Shown: piece after piece, positions 29,165 to 37,283 of the stretch
How the letters are laid out: each line of letters begins with the position of its first letter
Position numbering within the stretch: position 1 is the first letter of the stretch
Origin: Streptomyces sp. CA-278952
GTDB lineage: Bacteria > Actinomycetota > Actinomycetes > Streptomycetales > Streptomycetaceae
Reading direction: 5' to 3'
Assembly: GCF_028747205.1 (NCBI RefSeq)
Contig: NZ_CP112880.1
Location: forward strand, 4,836,001-4,900,000
DNA: 64,000 nt
Made by a program: the position numbers and the translations under genes
The notes under the pieces: model-generated
The model's database searches: none
What the model was told of the DNA's origin: nothing
Seen by the model: the letters and a program-made list of their open reading frames with translations, nothing else

Positions 29165-30448
29165 CTAGTGGGCCATCGGGCTGAACTGGACCGGCAGCGT
29201 CGACAGCCCGCGCATCCAGATCGAAGGACGCCAGGAGAGCTCCGTCGGCTCGACCGCCAGCATCAGGTCCGGCAGCTGCTCCAGCAGCGTCTCCACCGCC
29301 GTACGGGCCATCACGTCGGCCAGCAGCGGTGCGGGATAGGGACAGCGGTGTTCGCCGCCGCTGAACGACAGGTGCGCGGAGTTCTCGGCGCCGACGTAAC
29401 TCTCCGGCCAGATCTCCGGGTCGGTGTTGGCCGCGGCGAGCCCGAGGACCAGGCAGTCGCCCGCCCGGATGTGCCGGCCGCCGAGCTGGGTGTCCCGTAC
29501 GGCCCAGCGGCCGATGAAGTTCTGCGTCGGGGTGTCGAGCCACAGCACCTCGTTGAGCGCCTCGCCGACGCTGAGCCGCCCGCCGGAGACGTTCAGTGCG
29601 AAGCGTTCGTCCGTCAGGAGCAGCCGCAGCGTGTTGCAGATCCAGTTCGCGGTGGGCTGCTGGGCCGCGGCGATCACCGAGATCAGGTCCTGGACGATCT
29701 CCTCGTCCGTGAGGCCCGCCCCGTGCGTCACCATGCGGGAGGTGACGTCGGTGCCGGGTGCCGCCCGCTTGTCCTTGACCAGTCGGCGCAGCCGGTCGCC
29801 GACGCGTCCGTAGGCCGCCACCGGGTCGTCGCCCTCGCCGGCGTCGAGCGAGATGCGCAGGTCTTCCACCAGCTGCTGGGTGTCGGAGCCCGATACCGGC
29901 ATGCCGCACATCTGGACCACGGCCCGCATCGGCAGGGCGTGGACGTAACTGCTCATCAGTTCCGTCCGGCCGCTTCCGGCGAACTCCGCGATGAGCCGGT
30001 CGGCGATGCGCCGGCAGTCGCGTGCCAGCTCGAACTGGTCGATGCCTTCGAGGGCTTCGGTGATGACGCCGGCCCTGCGCCGGTGCTCGTCGCCCTCGGT
30101 GAAGAGCACCGACGGCTGGTAGCCGACGAACGGCATCAGCGGCCAGTCCGGGGGGATGGTCTCCCACTGGTTCCAGCGGCGTGAGTCCCGCGCGAACAGT
30201 TCGTCGTGCGTGGTGACGTAGGTCAGTTCGGCGTAGCCGAGGACCAGCCAGGCGGGAACGTCCCCGTCGAGCAGCACCGGCGCCACCGCCCCGTGATCCC
30301 GTCGCAGCGAGCGGTAGAGCTCGGTGGGCGTCTGCTGGTAGGAGGCTCCGGACAGCCGCACCGCACCGGCGTCGCCACCGGCACCGACCGGGCAGCCGGA
30401 GGGGGCCCGGGGATCGAAGGAGGGACTGGAGGGACTGGAGGTGCTCAT
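29165..30448 (-). CDS. cvnE: Conservon P450 (CvnE), CYP157-like without ExxR
   Basis: A 427-residue P450-fold protein, last gene of the conservon. The heme Cys369 is kept in 'FSGGEHRCPYP', though the usual CxG is CPY. The K-helix has E300-VL-W303 where P450s have ExxR, and the I-helix reads 'AAAQQPT' instead of AGxxT. This matches what is known of CYP157 proteins, a conservon-linked group in Streptomyces that lacks ExxR. It is encoded by ATG 30448 overlapping the cvnD stop (ATGA). It may be a regulatory or non-classical P450 rather than a normal monooxygenase. Confidence 0.88.
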   Translation of the reverse strand: MSTSSPSSPSFDPRAPSGCPVGAGGDAGAVRLSGASYQQTPTELYRSLRRDHGAVAPVLLDGDVPAWLVLGYAELTYVTTHDELFARDSRRWNQWETIPPDWPLMPFVGYQPSVLFTEGDEHRRRAGVITEALEGIDQFELARDCRRIADRLIAEFAGSGRTELMSSYVHALPMRAVVQMCGMPVSGSDTQQLVEDLRISLDAGEGDDPVAAYGRVGDRLRRLVKDKRAAPGTDVTSRMVTHGAGLTDEEIVQDLISVIAAAQQPTANWICNTLRLLLTDERFALNVSGGRLSVGEALNEVLWLDTPTQNFIGRWAVRDTQLGGRHIRAGDCLVLGLAAANTDPEIWPESYVGAENSAHLSFSGGEHRCPYPAPLLADVMARTAVETLLEQLPDLMLAVEPTELSWRPSIWMRGLSTLPVQFSPMAH

Positions 30449-31059
30449 GGTGTCGTCTCCCGGGCGATGGCCATCGTGCGCAGATGGTCGACGAGCGTGA
30501 TCAGTACGTTCTTGCTGGACCGCCGGACCCGGGCGTCGCAGTCGATCATCGGGATGTGCTCGGGCAGCGCCAGGGCCTGACGGATCTCGTCGAGGGGGTG
30601 GGCGAGGTCGTCGTCGAAGCGGTTGACCGCCACCACGAACGGGGTGCCGTGGTGTTCCAGCCGGTCGATCGCGTACCAGGAGTCGTCCATGCGGCGGGTG
30701 TCCACGAGGACCACGGCGCCGAGCGTGCCGGAGAACAGCCGGTCCCACAGGAACCAGAAGCGTTCCTGGCCCGGGGCGCCGAACAGGTAGAGCACGATGC
30801 GTTCGTTGAGGCTGATGCGTCCGAAGTCGAAGGCGACCGTGGTGGTCGTCTTGGCGTCGACGCCGTCCGTCTCGTCGACGCCGACGCCCGCCTGCGTCAT
30901 CACCTCTTCGGTGTTCAGCGGCCGGATCTCGCTCACCGAGTGGACGAGTGTGGTCTTGCCGACGCCGAATCCTCCGACGACGACTATCTTCAGGCCGGTT
31001 TCCGCGGCGTCGGCCAGCGGGGTGCGCTGTGCCGGCAGCTCATAGCTTCCGGAGTCCAT
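30445..31059 (-). CDS. cvnD: Conservon GTPase CvnD
   Basis: A 204-residue Ras-like GTP-binding protein. G1 'GGFGVGKTTL' starts at residue 29, G3-like 'GAPGQERFWF' is present, and G4 appears as NRFD rather than NKxD. Such proteins act as the switch of the conservon, a four- or five-protein membrane-associated complex likened to eukaryotic G-protein signalling. The start overlaps cvnC by 20 nt; the stop overlaps cvnE by 4 nt. Confidence 0.93.
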   Translation of the reverse strand: MDSGSYELPAQRTPLADAAETGLKIVVVGGFGVGKTTLVHSVSEIRPLNTEEVMTQAGVGVDETDGVDAKTTTTVAFDFGRISLNERIVLYLFGAPGQERFWFLWDRLFSGTLGAVVLVDTRRMDDSWYAIDRLEHHGTPFVVAVNRFDDDLAHPLDEIRQALALPEHIPMIDCDARVRRSSKNVLITLVDHLRTMAIARETTP

Positions 31060-31396
31060 GGAGCACCTCCTTCAGCAGGTCGGAGTCGGGGAGCGCGTTG
31101 GGCGATGTGGCCGAGCGGGGGTGGCGGGCGGTGATACGGCCCATGTCGTGGAGGTCGTCGAGCAGGATGCGTACCACGGTGACGGGAAGCGAGAGTTCGG
31201 CGGCGATCTCGACGACGGCGGTCGGGTGGCGGCACAGGTCGAGGATCCGCGCGTGCTCCGACTGCATTCCGGCGGTGGGCCGGCACTCGCTGACCACGAG
31301 GGTCACCAGGTCGAAGGAGTCCGCGGAGCGGCTGCGTCCGCCGGTGACCGTGTAGAGCCGGTCGGGGGCTCCGGTGTCGACGGGGCGGAGGGTCAT
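31040..31396 (-). CDS. cvnC: Conservon DUF742 protein CvnC
   Basis: A 118-residue DUF742 protein. The winged-helix-like core 'QSEHARILDLCRHPTAVVEIAAELSLPVTVVRILLDDLHDMG' region and the C-terminal 'LLKEVLHGLRKL' are typical. 'RLYTVTGGRSR' near the N-terminus is the other family mark. It overlaps both cvnB (4 nt) and cvnD (20 nt). Confidence 0.93.
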   Translation of the reverse strand: MTLRPVDTGAPDRLYTVTGGRSRSADSFDLVTLVVSECRPTAGMQSEHARILDLCRHPTAVVEIAAELSLPVTVVRILLDDLHDMGRITARHPRSATSPNALPDSDLLKEVLHGLRKL

Positions 31397-31809
31397 GACG
31401 CGCTCCTCGGCACCTCGCCGCGTGGTGCGGCGCGCAGGTGCTCGCCGATCTGCTCGACCATCTCCGTCATCTGGTGGCCCACCACGCTGGGGTCGGCCTC
31501 CTCCGTGGCGACGACGGCCAGATGCGCGCCTTCACCGGCCTCGACGATGAAGAGCAGACCGCCGTGGAACTCGGTCATCGAGTGCCGGACGCCTCCGGTG
31601 CTGTCGCCGAACTCGATGGACGCGCCTTGGGCGAGGGCCTGCATGCCCGAGCAGATGGCCGCCAGTTGATCGGCCTGGTCGAGGGTGAGGTGCTCGGTCC
31701 AGCAGAGCTTGAGCCCGTCGCGTGACAGGGCCAGGGCGTGCCGGGTGCCGGGGGTCTGCTCGAGGAGCCTCTGCAGGAGCCAGGTGAGGCTGTTGTCTGT
31801 GGTCTGCAT
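31393..31809 (-). CDS. cvnB: Conservon roadblock/LC7 protein CvnB
   Basis: A 138-residue roadblock/LC7-fold protein: 'LTWLLQRLLEQTPGTRHAL', 'SRDGLKLCWTEHLTLDQADQ', 'GGLLFIVEAGEGAHLAVVA' and 'MTEMVEQIGEHL'. In conservons it is thought to act as the activating partner of the CvnD GTPase. It starts at ATG 31809 without an obvious ribosome site; the gap to cvnA is 116 bp, larger than the overlaps elsewhere in this operon. Confidence 0.92.
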   Translation of the reverse strand: MQTTDNSLTWLLQRLLEQTPGTRHALALSRDGLKLCWTEHLTLDQADQLAAICSGMQALAQGASIEFGDSTGGVRHSMTEFHGGLLFIVEAGEGAHLAVVATEEADPSVVGHQMTEMVEQIGEHLRAAPRGEVPRSAS

Positions 31810-31924
31810 GATGAGTGAACGGGACCGTGGCGCCGGGGGAGCGGCGAGGGCCCGTACCTCCAATCTCGGGTGTTCGAGCGAGCGCGTCCGGTGGACCGGA
31901 CACCGAACGGATGGGCGTTCCGGG

Positions 31925-33979
31925 TTACGGAGCGGTGGTCGGCGGTACGGTCCCGGCGTCGGGCGGCCCTTCGGCTCTGCCGTCGGGGTCTCCGGCCGCC
32001 CTGCCTTCGGGACGGCCCCCGGTACCGGCTCCGGTACTGCCCCCGGGATTGCCTCCCGGCTTGGTACCGCGCCGGAAGGCACCGAACTGCTGTCCTGCGC
32101 TGGGTGGCGGTGAGGTCCGCGGCGCGTTGCCGCGCGGGTCCCCAGGAGAGGCGGGCGTGGGCGAGCCGCGGTGGCGGCCGCGCTCCCGGTCCGCCTCCGC
32201 CATGGTGCGGCCGGGGGTCCGTACGGGCAGGCCGCCGGGGGTGGAGCTCACCGCCGGGCCGGCGGCCTCCCGCCCGTGCTCGCGCGGACGGACCACGAAA
32301 TGGTTCGCCGCCGTCGCAGGTGCAGGAGGCGTTACGGCGGCGGGCGCGCCCGCTTCGGGCACGGAGGGAGGCAGGGGCGCGGGAGTGGCGGGCGGGTGTG
32401 TGGAGGCCGGTGACGGCTGTACGGGCGTGGGCTCGGGTGCGACCGGAGGCGCCGGGTAAGCCGGAGCGGCGTGAGGCGTCGGGTAGGCCGGTGCCGGGGA
32501 GGCGGGCGATGGCAGCGCGGGCGGCGTCGGCGCGGGCGCCTGTGCGACCGAGGCGGGTGCGGCGACCGCCCGCTGAACCGGAGCCGGGTGGTTCTCCCGG
32601 GGCTCCTGCGCGATCAGATGCCGGGGCAGCAGGACGACGACGCCGGTGCCGCCGCGCGAGGACGGACGGTAGTTGACGCTGATCCGGTGCTTGAGCGCGA
32701 GCCGTCCGACGACGGCGAGGCCGAGCCGGGTGCCCTGGAGCGTCGCGAGGTCCGTCGTCCGGCCGGCGACGGAGTCCGCCGCCCGTCGCATCGCCGCGTC
32801 GGCCATCTTCAGACCGCTGTCCTCGATGGTGACGACGATGCCGGTGCCGCGTTCCTCGACGTAGACGTGCACCTCGTCGATGGGCGGGGAGAAGTTGGCG
32901 GCGTTGTCCATCAGTTCGGCGAGCAGGTGCATGACGCCTTCGGCGGCGAAGCCGGAGATGGAGACGTTGGAGGAGCAGTGCAGCCGTACGCGTTGGTAGG
33001 CGGCGATGCGGCCGACCGCGCCGCGCAGAATGCTCTCCATGACGATCGGCCTGTTCCAGGCACGGCTCGGTCGGCCGCCCATCAGCAGCGCCAGCCGGTC
33101 GGTCATCAGGCCGAGCTGCGAGGTGCTGTGGTCCAGCTTCAGCAGATCCCCGAACACCTCTTCGCCGTGACGTTCCTGCATGTTCCGCAGATCGGCGAGC
33201 ATGCTGACGGACTTCGCCTGGACCCGGCTGAGCGCCTTGGCCGACGCGGTCGTCGCCGCGAGAGCGCGGCGCTCGCTCAGGGCGAGCTCCCGGAGCACCG
33301 CCTCGACCGACGCGCGCAGCAGCGGCTGCTCCGGCAGGTACACCTCGGACTGCACGGTGGCGCCGGACTCGCCGTCACGGAGCCTGGCGACCACGCCCGG
33401 CAGCGTCTCGCGGGTGAACCGGTCGACCTCGGAGGTCAGCGCGTGCAGCTCCTCACGGAGCCGTGCGTTCTCCGCTCCCAGCTCGTCGTGGACCCGGGTG
33501 CTCTCCGTCCGCAGCGCGGCGGCCTGCTGCGCCTGCCCTTCGACCGTGGTCGCGAGGACGTGCAGCACCTTGCGCTGACGCGGGCTGCGCGGCAACGGGA
33601 CCCGGCCGAGGGCGTCGGCGGCCTGCACTCCGCCGCGTACCAGCTGGATCAACGCGGGCAGCGCCACGTCGGCGGTGTGCGCCGTGTCCGTTTCGAGAGC
33701 GGCCAGGGAGGCCTTGAGCTGTTCGGCCTCCGCGCCCTTGGCCGAGGCCGAGCGCCGGGCACGCCGGGTGACGCCGTGAGCGGTGGCGAGCGTGACGGTC
33801 AGGGCCACCCAGGCGGTGAGGACCACCGCCACAACCCAGCCGCGCGCTTCCGAGGGCGCCAGGGTCGCTGCCACGGCTCCGGCGACGGCACACGCCGACA
33901 ACACGGCCACGAGCGGGGCTATCGCGGCCCTCGGCGTTTTCCTCGGCCGGTGCTGACTGGCTGGTGCGGGTTTCGGCAT
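31925..33979 (-). CDS. cvnA: Conservon sensor-kinase-like CvnA
   Basis: A 684-residue protein with two membrane segments (about 19-41 and 47-66), a helical region, and a GHKL ATPase domain: N-box 'ELMDNAANFSPPIDEV' near 355, 'EDSGLKMAD', 'LGLAVVGRLALKH' and 'RGGTGVVVLLPRHLI'. Residues after about 470 are a long Pro/Ala/Gly-rich tail, disordered by composition. No classical H-box is evident, as in other CvnA proteins. ATG 33979 was chosen (MPKPAPASQHR) with GAGGGAA upstream. First gene of the conservon. Confidence 0.92.
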   Translation of the reverse strand: MPKPAPASQHRPRKTPRAAIAPLVAVLSACAVAGAVAATLAPSEARGWVVAVVLTAWVALTVTLATAHGVTRRARRSASAKGAEAEQLKASLAALETDTAHTADVALPALIQLVRGGVQAADALGRVPLPRSPRQRKVLHVLATTVEGQAQQAAALRTESTRVHDELGAENARLREELHALTSEVDRFTRETLPGVVARLRDGESGATVQSEVYLPEQPLLRASVEAVLRELALSERRALAATTASAKALSRVQAKSVSMLADLRNMQERHGEEVFGDLLKLDHSTSQLGLMTDRLALLMGGRPSRAWNRPIVMESILRGAVGRIAAYQRVRLHCSSNVSISGFAAEGVMHLLAELMDNAANFSPPIDEVHVYVEERGTGIVVTIEDSGLKMADAAMRRAADSVAGRTTDLATLQGTRLGLAVVGRLALKHRISVNYRPSSRGGTGVVVLLPRHLIAQEPRENHPAPVQRAVAAPASVAQAPAPTPPALPSPASPAPAYPTPHAAPAYPAPPVAPEPTPVQPSPASTHPPATPAPLPPSVPEAGAPAAVTPPAPATAANHFVVRPREHGREAAGPAVSSTPGGLPVRTPGRTMAEADRERGRHRGSPTPASPGDPRGNAPRTSPPPSAGQQFGAFRRGTKPGGNPGGSTGAGTGGRPEGRAAGDPDGRAEGPPDAGTVPPTTAP

Positions 33980-34582
33980 GGATGCGGTTCCCTCAGTTCT
34001 ACCGGGCAGAAGGTATGCGGCCGCTCCGAGAAGGTGCAGATCACCTTGGTGCATCGGAGGAAAAGCGGAAGCGGTCTTTCCTGTCGGGGGTTGACCACAT
34101 CGTAGACATGCTTGTGCGGCGGATGATCCGGTCTGCGGCATAGTCCGTAGGCAGAGTGATTTTTGTCGAGAAGTGGCCAGCGGGCTTGGGGTGTTGTGGT
34201 ATTCGCGAGGCGGCGCGCCGTACGGAGGGGTGCTGGCGTGAAAGGGGCCCCGGGGAATGGTCGGGACACAGGCGATGGCGCCCGCCGCACGACCTCGGCG
34301 CAGGCCGCGATTTGGTGATTCCTTGAGGTCAATAAATTCTTTTCGGCCAATCTGAAAAGCCTTGCCGGGGCGTATCGGCCGAGGCTGTGGTACCGGTAGA
34401 TCCGGGATGGCACCGGTACGTGCTCAGTGACACCAGTAAATGGAGCGGTGCCGCCTGCCGATGGTCAGTCCGACCTCGGTGAGGCCGAACCCTGCACGTT
34501 CTCCGTGAGGGGCCGGCCTACGGCCACGTTCGCTCGATGCGATCGTGTCGAACGGCATAGGCGGTTGCGATCGAGGAAGAAT
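33980..34582. other. 600-bp intergenic region upstream of the conservon
   Basis: No supported gene. It contains one of the least GC-rich patches of the window (about 34310-34365, 'ggtcaataaattcttttcgg'), a good candidate for promoter DNA. The conservon promoter on the minus strand should lie here. The 5' end of the DUF433-type protein operon is not here; that gene ends at 34583. Confidence 0.5.
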
Positions 34583-35239
34583 TCAGGCGGCAAGCCGCAC
34601 CACGGCTTCGCACAGTGCGCCCACCTGCTCGGGGGTCATGTCGAAGTCGTAGGCGATGTCCTCGACGGTCTCTCCGGCTTCCCACAGGTCAGTGATGGCC
34701 TGGGCCGGGACGCGATGGGCTGCGATCACGGGCAGACCGCGGCCGAACCGTGGATCGATCACCACCGGCACCGCTTCCCCGTACTGGCTGAGCTGCAGAC
34801 TCGACGGGAAGTCGTCGTCCGCCTCCCACGTCAGGTAGCGAAGGTACTGCGCCACGACCTCCTGGATGGGAGCTTGGCCGTCCCTGGCCCGGCGGAGGTC
34901 CCCGAGACCGTGCTCGACGAAGATGTCCACGCCGTCCGTGGCGATGCGCTTGGAGACGAGGCCGTACGGGGTGTCGAAGGCCTTCCGTACGGCTGCCGCC
35001 GCCTCCCTGATCTCGCTCATCCGCAGTCCCAACGTGCTCAGGGACCGCAGCACGTGAGCTTCAGCCACTGCGATGAACGGTACGGAGGGCTGCCTCTTGC
35101 GCGTCGGCTCGACAGCGTGGACGAGCGGGGCCCCCGCCGCCTTCTCGTTCAGCCAGCTCTTGAGGGTCGTGTAGGGGATCTCAAGGTACGAGGACGTCTC
35201 CGTGGGTGTCAGGAGTCCGTCCGTAAATCTGTCGCCCAT
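34583..35239 (-). CDS. DUF433-type HTH protein (orphan antitoxin-like)
   Basis: A 218-residue protein. The first part is helix-turn-helix-like ('LTPTETSSYLEIPYTTLKSWLNE'). The C-terminal 55 residues match DUF433 ('VIDPRFGRGLPVIAAHRVPA', 'ITDLWEAGETVEDIAYDFDMTPEQV'). DUF433 proteins are often antitoxins paired with a DUF5615 PIN-like toxin, but no such gene follows within 440 bp. ATG 35239 is set by GGGAGG 6 nt upstream. A transcription factor role is the alternative. Confidence 0.8.
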   Translation of the reverse strand: MGDRFTDGLLTPTETSSYLEIPYTTLKSWLNEKAAGAPLVHAVEPTRKRQPSVPFIAVAEAHVLRSLSTLGLRMSEIREAAAAVRKAFDTPYGLVSKRIATDGVDIFVEHGLGDLRRARDGQAPIQEVVAQYLRYLTWEADDDFPSSLQLSQYGEAVPVVIDPRFGRGLPVIAAHRVPAQAITDLWEAGETVEDIAYDFDMTPEQVGALCEAVVRLAA

Positions 35240-35309
35240 GATCCACCTCCCGTATGCGGCTCCGCATCGTTGCACACAACCTTGCCAGGGCTCGGCTGCG
35301 GACACATGT

Positions 35310-35516
35310 TCAGTGAGCGGCGACCGCTGCGACGAAGGCGGTCCAGGCGGCGGCCGGGAGAACGAGGGCGGGGCCGTGGGGGTTCTTGCTGTCACGGACG
35401 GGGACGACGCCGGGGAATCCGTCCGCCACCTCCACGCAGTCGCCGCCCTCCTGATTGCTGTAGCTGCTCTTGCGCCAGGCGGCGGCGGTCAGATCGGGAC
35501 GGGATGCGGCTTCCAC
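35310..35516 (-). CDS. DUF397 protein, downstream copy
   Basis: A 68-residue DUF397 protein ('LTAAAWRKSSYSNQEGGDCV', 'VPVRDSKNPHGPALVL', 'AWTAFVAAV'). GTG 35516 has GGAGG 9 nt upstream. Nearly identical in sequence to the copy at 35570-35776, 260 bp away. DUF397 genes accompany Scr1/WhiJ-like regulators and ATP-binding proteins in developmental modules of Streptomyces. Confidence 0.88.
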   Translation of the reverse strand: MEAASRPDLTAAAWRKSSYSNQEGGDCVEVADGFPGVVPVRDSKNPHGPALVLPAAAWTAFVAAVAAH

Positions 35517-35791
35517 GGTAATCGGCCTCCAGTACGGGCTCGGTCGAGCGCTACGAGGTGGGCGCGGGTCTATCCGGCGGTTACGGTGCCGATGAACGCA
35601 GTCCAGGCAGCGCTGGTCAGCACCAGGGCGGGGCCGTGGGGGTTCTTGCTGTCACGGACGGGGACGACGCCGGGGAATCCGTCCGCCACCTCCACGCAGT
35701 TGCCGCCCTCCTGGTTGCTGTGACTGCTGCTGCGCCAGGCGGCGGCGGTCAGATCGGGACGGGATGCGGCTTCCACGGTAATCGGCCTCCA
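35365..35791. repeat. Direct duplication of about 167 bp covering the two DUF397 genes
   Basis: 35365-35531 and 35625-35791 match at a fixed 260-bp offset with only a few substitutions (for example CGCCGCC/TGCCGCC and TAGCTGCTCT/TGACTGCTGC). Similarity starts just inside the C-terminal end of DUF397 and stops shortly upstream of the ribosome sites, so the duplicated segment is close to the gene alone. Confidence 0.85.
35570..35776 (-). CDS. DUF397 protein, upstream copy nested in the HTH gene's 3' end
   Basis: A 68-residue DUF397 protein, 59 of 68 residues identical by eye to the neighbouring copy; most changes are in the last 15 residues ('LTSAAWTAFIGTVTAG'). The GTG start at 35776 with GGAGG 9 nt upstream lies 125 nt before the stop of the HTH gene in another frame. 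Small partner of the Scr1-like regulator. Confidence 0.87.
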   Translation of the reverse strand: MEAASRPDLTAAAWRSSSHSNQEGGNCVEVADGFPGVVPVRDSKNPHGPALVLTSAAWTAFIGTVTAG

Positions 35792-36596
35792 GCACGGATC
35801 GGATCAGGTCGAGCGACATCAGCGGTGGCAGCGCCATCGCCCTGAGCTGATCGTAAGTCAGAACGAACCGTTCGACCTCGTGCGGTTCCTCGGTCAACTG
35901 GCCGTGGTGTGCGCCTTCCGTGTAGGCCACTTCGGTGCCGTCCGGCATGACCAGCAGGGTGAGGGAGCCGCCCAGCGCACCGTGCTCGCCCTGGTCGAAC
36001 GGCAGCACTTGGATGGTGATGCCGGGCTCCTCCGCCATGTGGAGCAACTTCTCCAACTGGCCGCGCATCACCGCCGAGCCGCCGATCGGCCGACGGAGCA
36101 CGGCCTCGTCGAGGATGATCCACAACTCTGGCCGGCCCGGGCCGGCCAGCCGGGTCTGGCGGTCTAGCCGCGCGGCGACGCGTTCTTCCAGATGTTCGGC
36201 GCCCCGAAGTGAGTGGCCCACGCTCAGCAACGCCCGTGCGTATGCGGGGGTTTGCAGGAGACCGGGCACGACATGGGAGGCGTACTCGCGGATCACGGCC
36301 GCACGGGCGGAGTACGCGATGAACGCCTGCGACCAGTTCGGAAACGCCTCCCGGTACACGTACGGCCACAGATCGATCAGCAGCTCGTCCGCCACCAGCT
36401 CCCTGTCCAGAGCCCGGGCCAGCTCCAAGGTCGGTTTCGCCCCGGTCGCGCGCTCGATCTGGGCGATGCGGCTGCCGACCACATGCGTGAGCGCGCCCAC
36501 GTCGGTCTGGGTGAGTCCGGCCGCCGTACGTAACTTGCGTACGCGCGATCCGAAGAGCGCAGCCATGGAGGACTGCGGGTCAATGGGTTTGGTCAC
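35652..36596 (-). CDS. Scr1-like XRE/DUF5753 regulator with a TTA codon
   Basis: A 314-residue regulator: N-terminal XRE helix-turn-helix ('VRKLRTAAGLTQTDVGALTHVVGSRIAQIE'-region), then DUF5753 ('ASHVVPGLLQTPAYARALL', 'ILDEAVLRRPIGG', 'ITIQVLPFDQGEHGALGG'). Leu22 is TTA (36533-36531), implying bldA dependence. After 'LIRSVLEADYR' the frame runs 40 residues through the DUF397 gene as a basic, Arg/Gln-rich tail ending 'RRRPRP'; relatives usually stop near the DUF397 start, so the tail may reflect loss of the original stop. Divergent from the ATP-binding gene at 36734. Module resembles the whiJ-type clusters. Confidence 0.88.
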   Translation of the reverse strand: MTKPIDPQSSMAALFGSRVRKLRTAAGLTQTDVGALTHVVGSRIAQIERATGAKPTLELARALDRELVADELLIDLWPYVYREAFPNWSQAFIAYSARAAVIREYASHVVPGLLQTPAYARALLSVGHSLRGAEHLEERVAARLDRQTRLAGPGRPELWIILDEAVLRRPIGGSAVMRGQLEKLLHMAEEPGITIQVLPFDQGEHGALGGSLTLLVMPDGTEVAYTEGAHHGQLTEEPHEVERFVLTYDQLRAMALPPLMSLDLIRSVLEADYRGSRIPSRSDRRRLAQQQSQQPGGRQLRGGGGRIPRRRPRP

Positions 36597-36733
36597 GGCG
36601 CTGCTTCCGTTCCTTACGACCTGCGAGGTAAGGCGCTGTCACCTTCCGAGGCTAGGTCGCGCTCCCGACTCTTGAGTACGGAACGTCACGGAACTCGCAC
36701 GTGTGGGTGACGTGAGGAGAGTCGAGTGAACGG

Positions 36734-37276
36734 ATGGTCGGCATGACCGGCAAGAGGACGACCACGGCGGAGAAGGCGGAGCAGGTGGAGAGGGCCGGTG
36801 CGCGAGAAGCGGTCCGGCCCGTTCCGCGCGGCTTCGGCCTGACCGCCAACGGCTACGGCTCGCTGTCCCGGCAGTTCCCTTCCACACCCCGAGGTGCGCG
36901 GCTCGCCCGCCGTTCCGTCGTGCGGCAGTTGGGCCACTGGGGGTTCGGGCCGATGACGGACGCGACGTGCTCGGTGGCCCTGGTGGTCGCGGAGCTGGCC
37001 GCCAACGCGGTGTGCCACGGGCGGCTCCGGGGGCGGAACTTCCATGTGCGGGTGGACTATGAAGGTCCCGCGAGCCGCTTCCGTATCGAGGTCTCGGACG
37101 CCGTCCTCGGCCGGACGCCCGAGGACCCGAAGCTGCCGCCGGACGATCAGGAGTCGGGGCGCGGCCTGTTCCTGGTGGAGTGCCTGGCGTCGCGGTGGGG
37201 GTGGGAGCCCCGGAACCCGATCGGGAAGACGGTGTGGGCGGAGGTGGCAGCTGTCCGGCCGGACGGCGAGGGCTAG
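36734..37276 (+). CDS. RsbW-like ATP-binding protein of the Scr1 module
   Basis: A 180-residue GHKL ATPase-fold protein of the anti-sigma-factor/serine-kinase type: N-box 'VVAELAANAVCHGRL', 'IEVSDAVLG', G-box 'SGRGLFLVECLASRWG' and 'IGKTVWAEV'. The N-terminal 55 residues are basic and poorly conserved. It is divergent from the Scr1-like regulator, the usual layout of these modules. Start is ATG 36734 or ATG 36743; both are in frame. Targets are unknown. Confidence 0.88.
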   Translation: MVGMTGKRTTTAEKAEQVERAGAREAVRPVPRGFGLTANGYGSLSRQFPSTPRGARLARRSVVRQLGHWGFGPMTDATCSVALVVAELAANAVCHGRLRGRNFHVRVDYEGPASRFRIEVSDAVLGRTPEDPKLPPDDQESGRGLFLVECLASRWGWEPRNPIGKTVWAEVAAVRPDGEG

Positions 37277-37283
37277 GAGGCGG

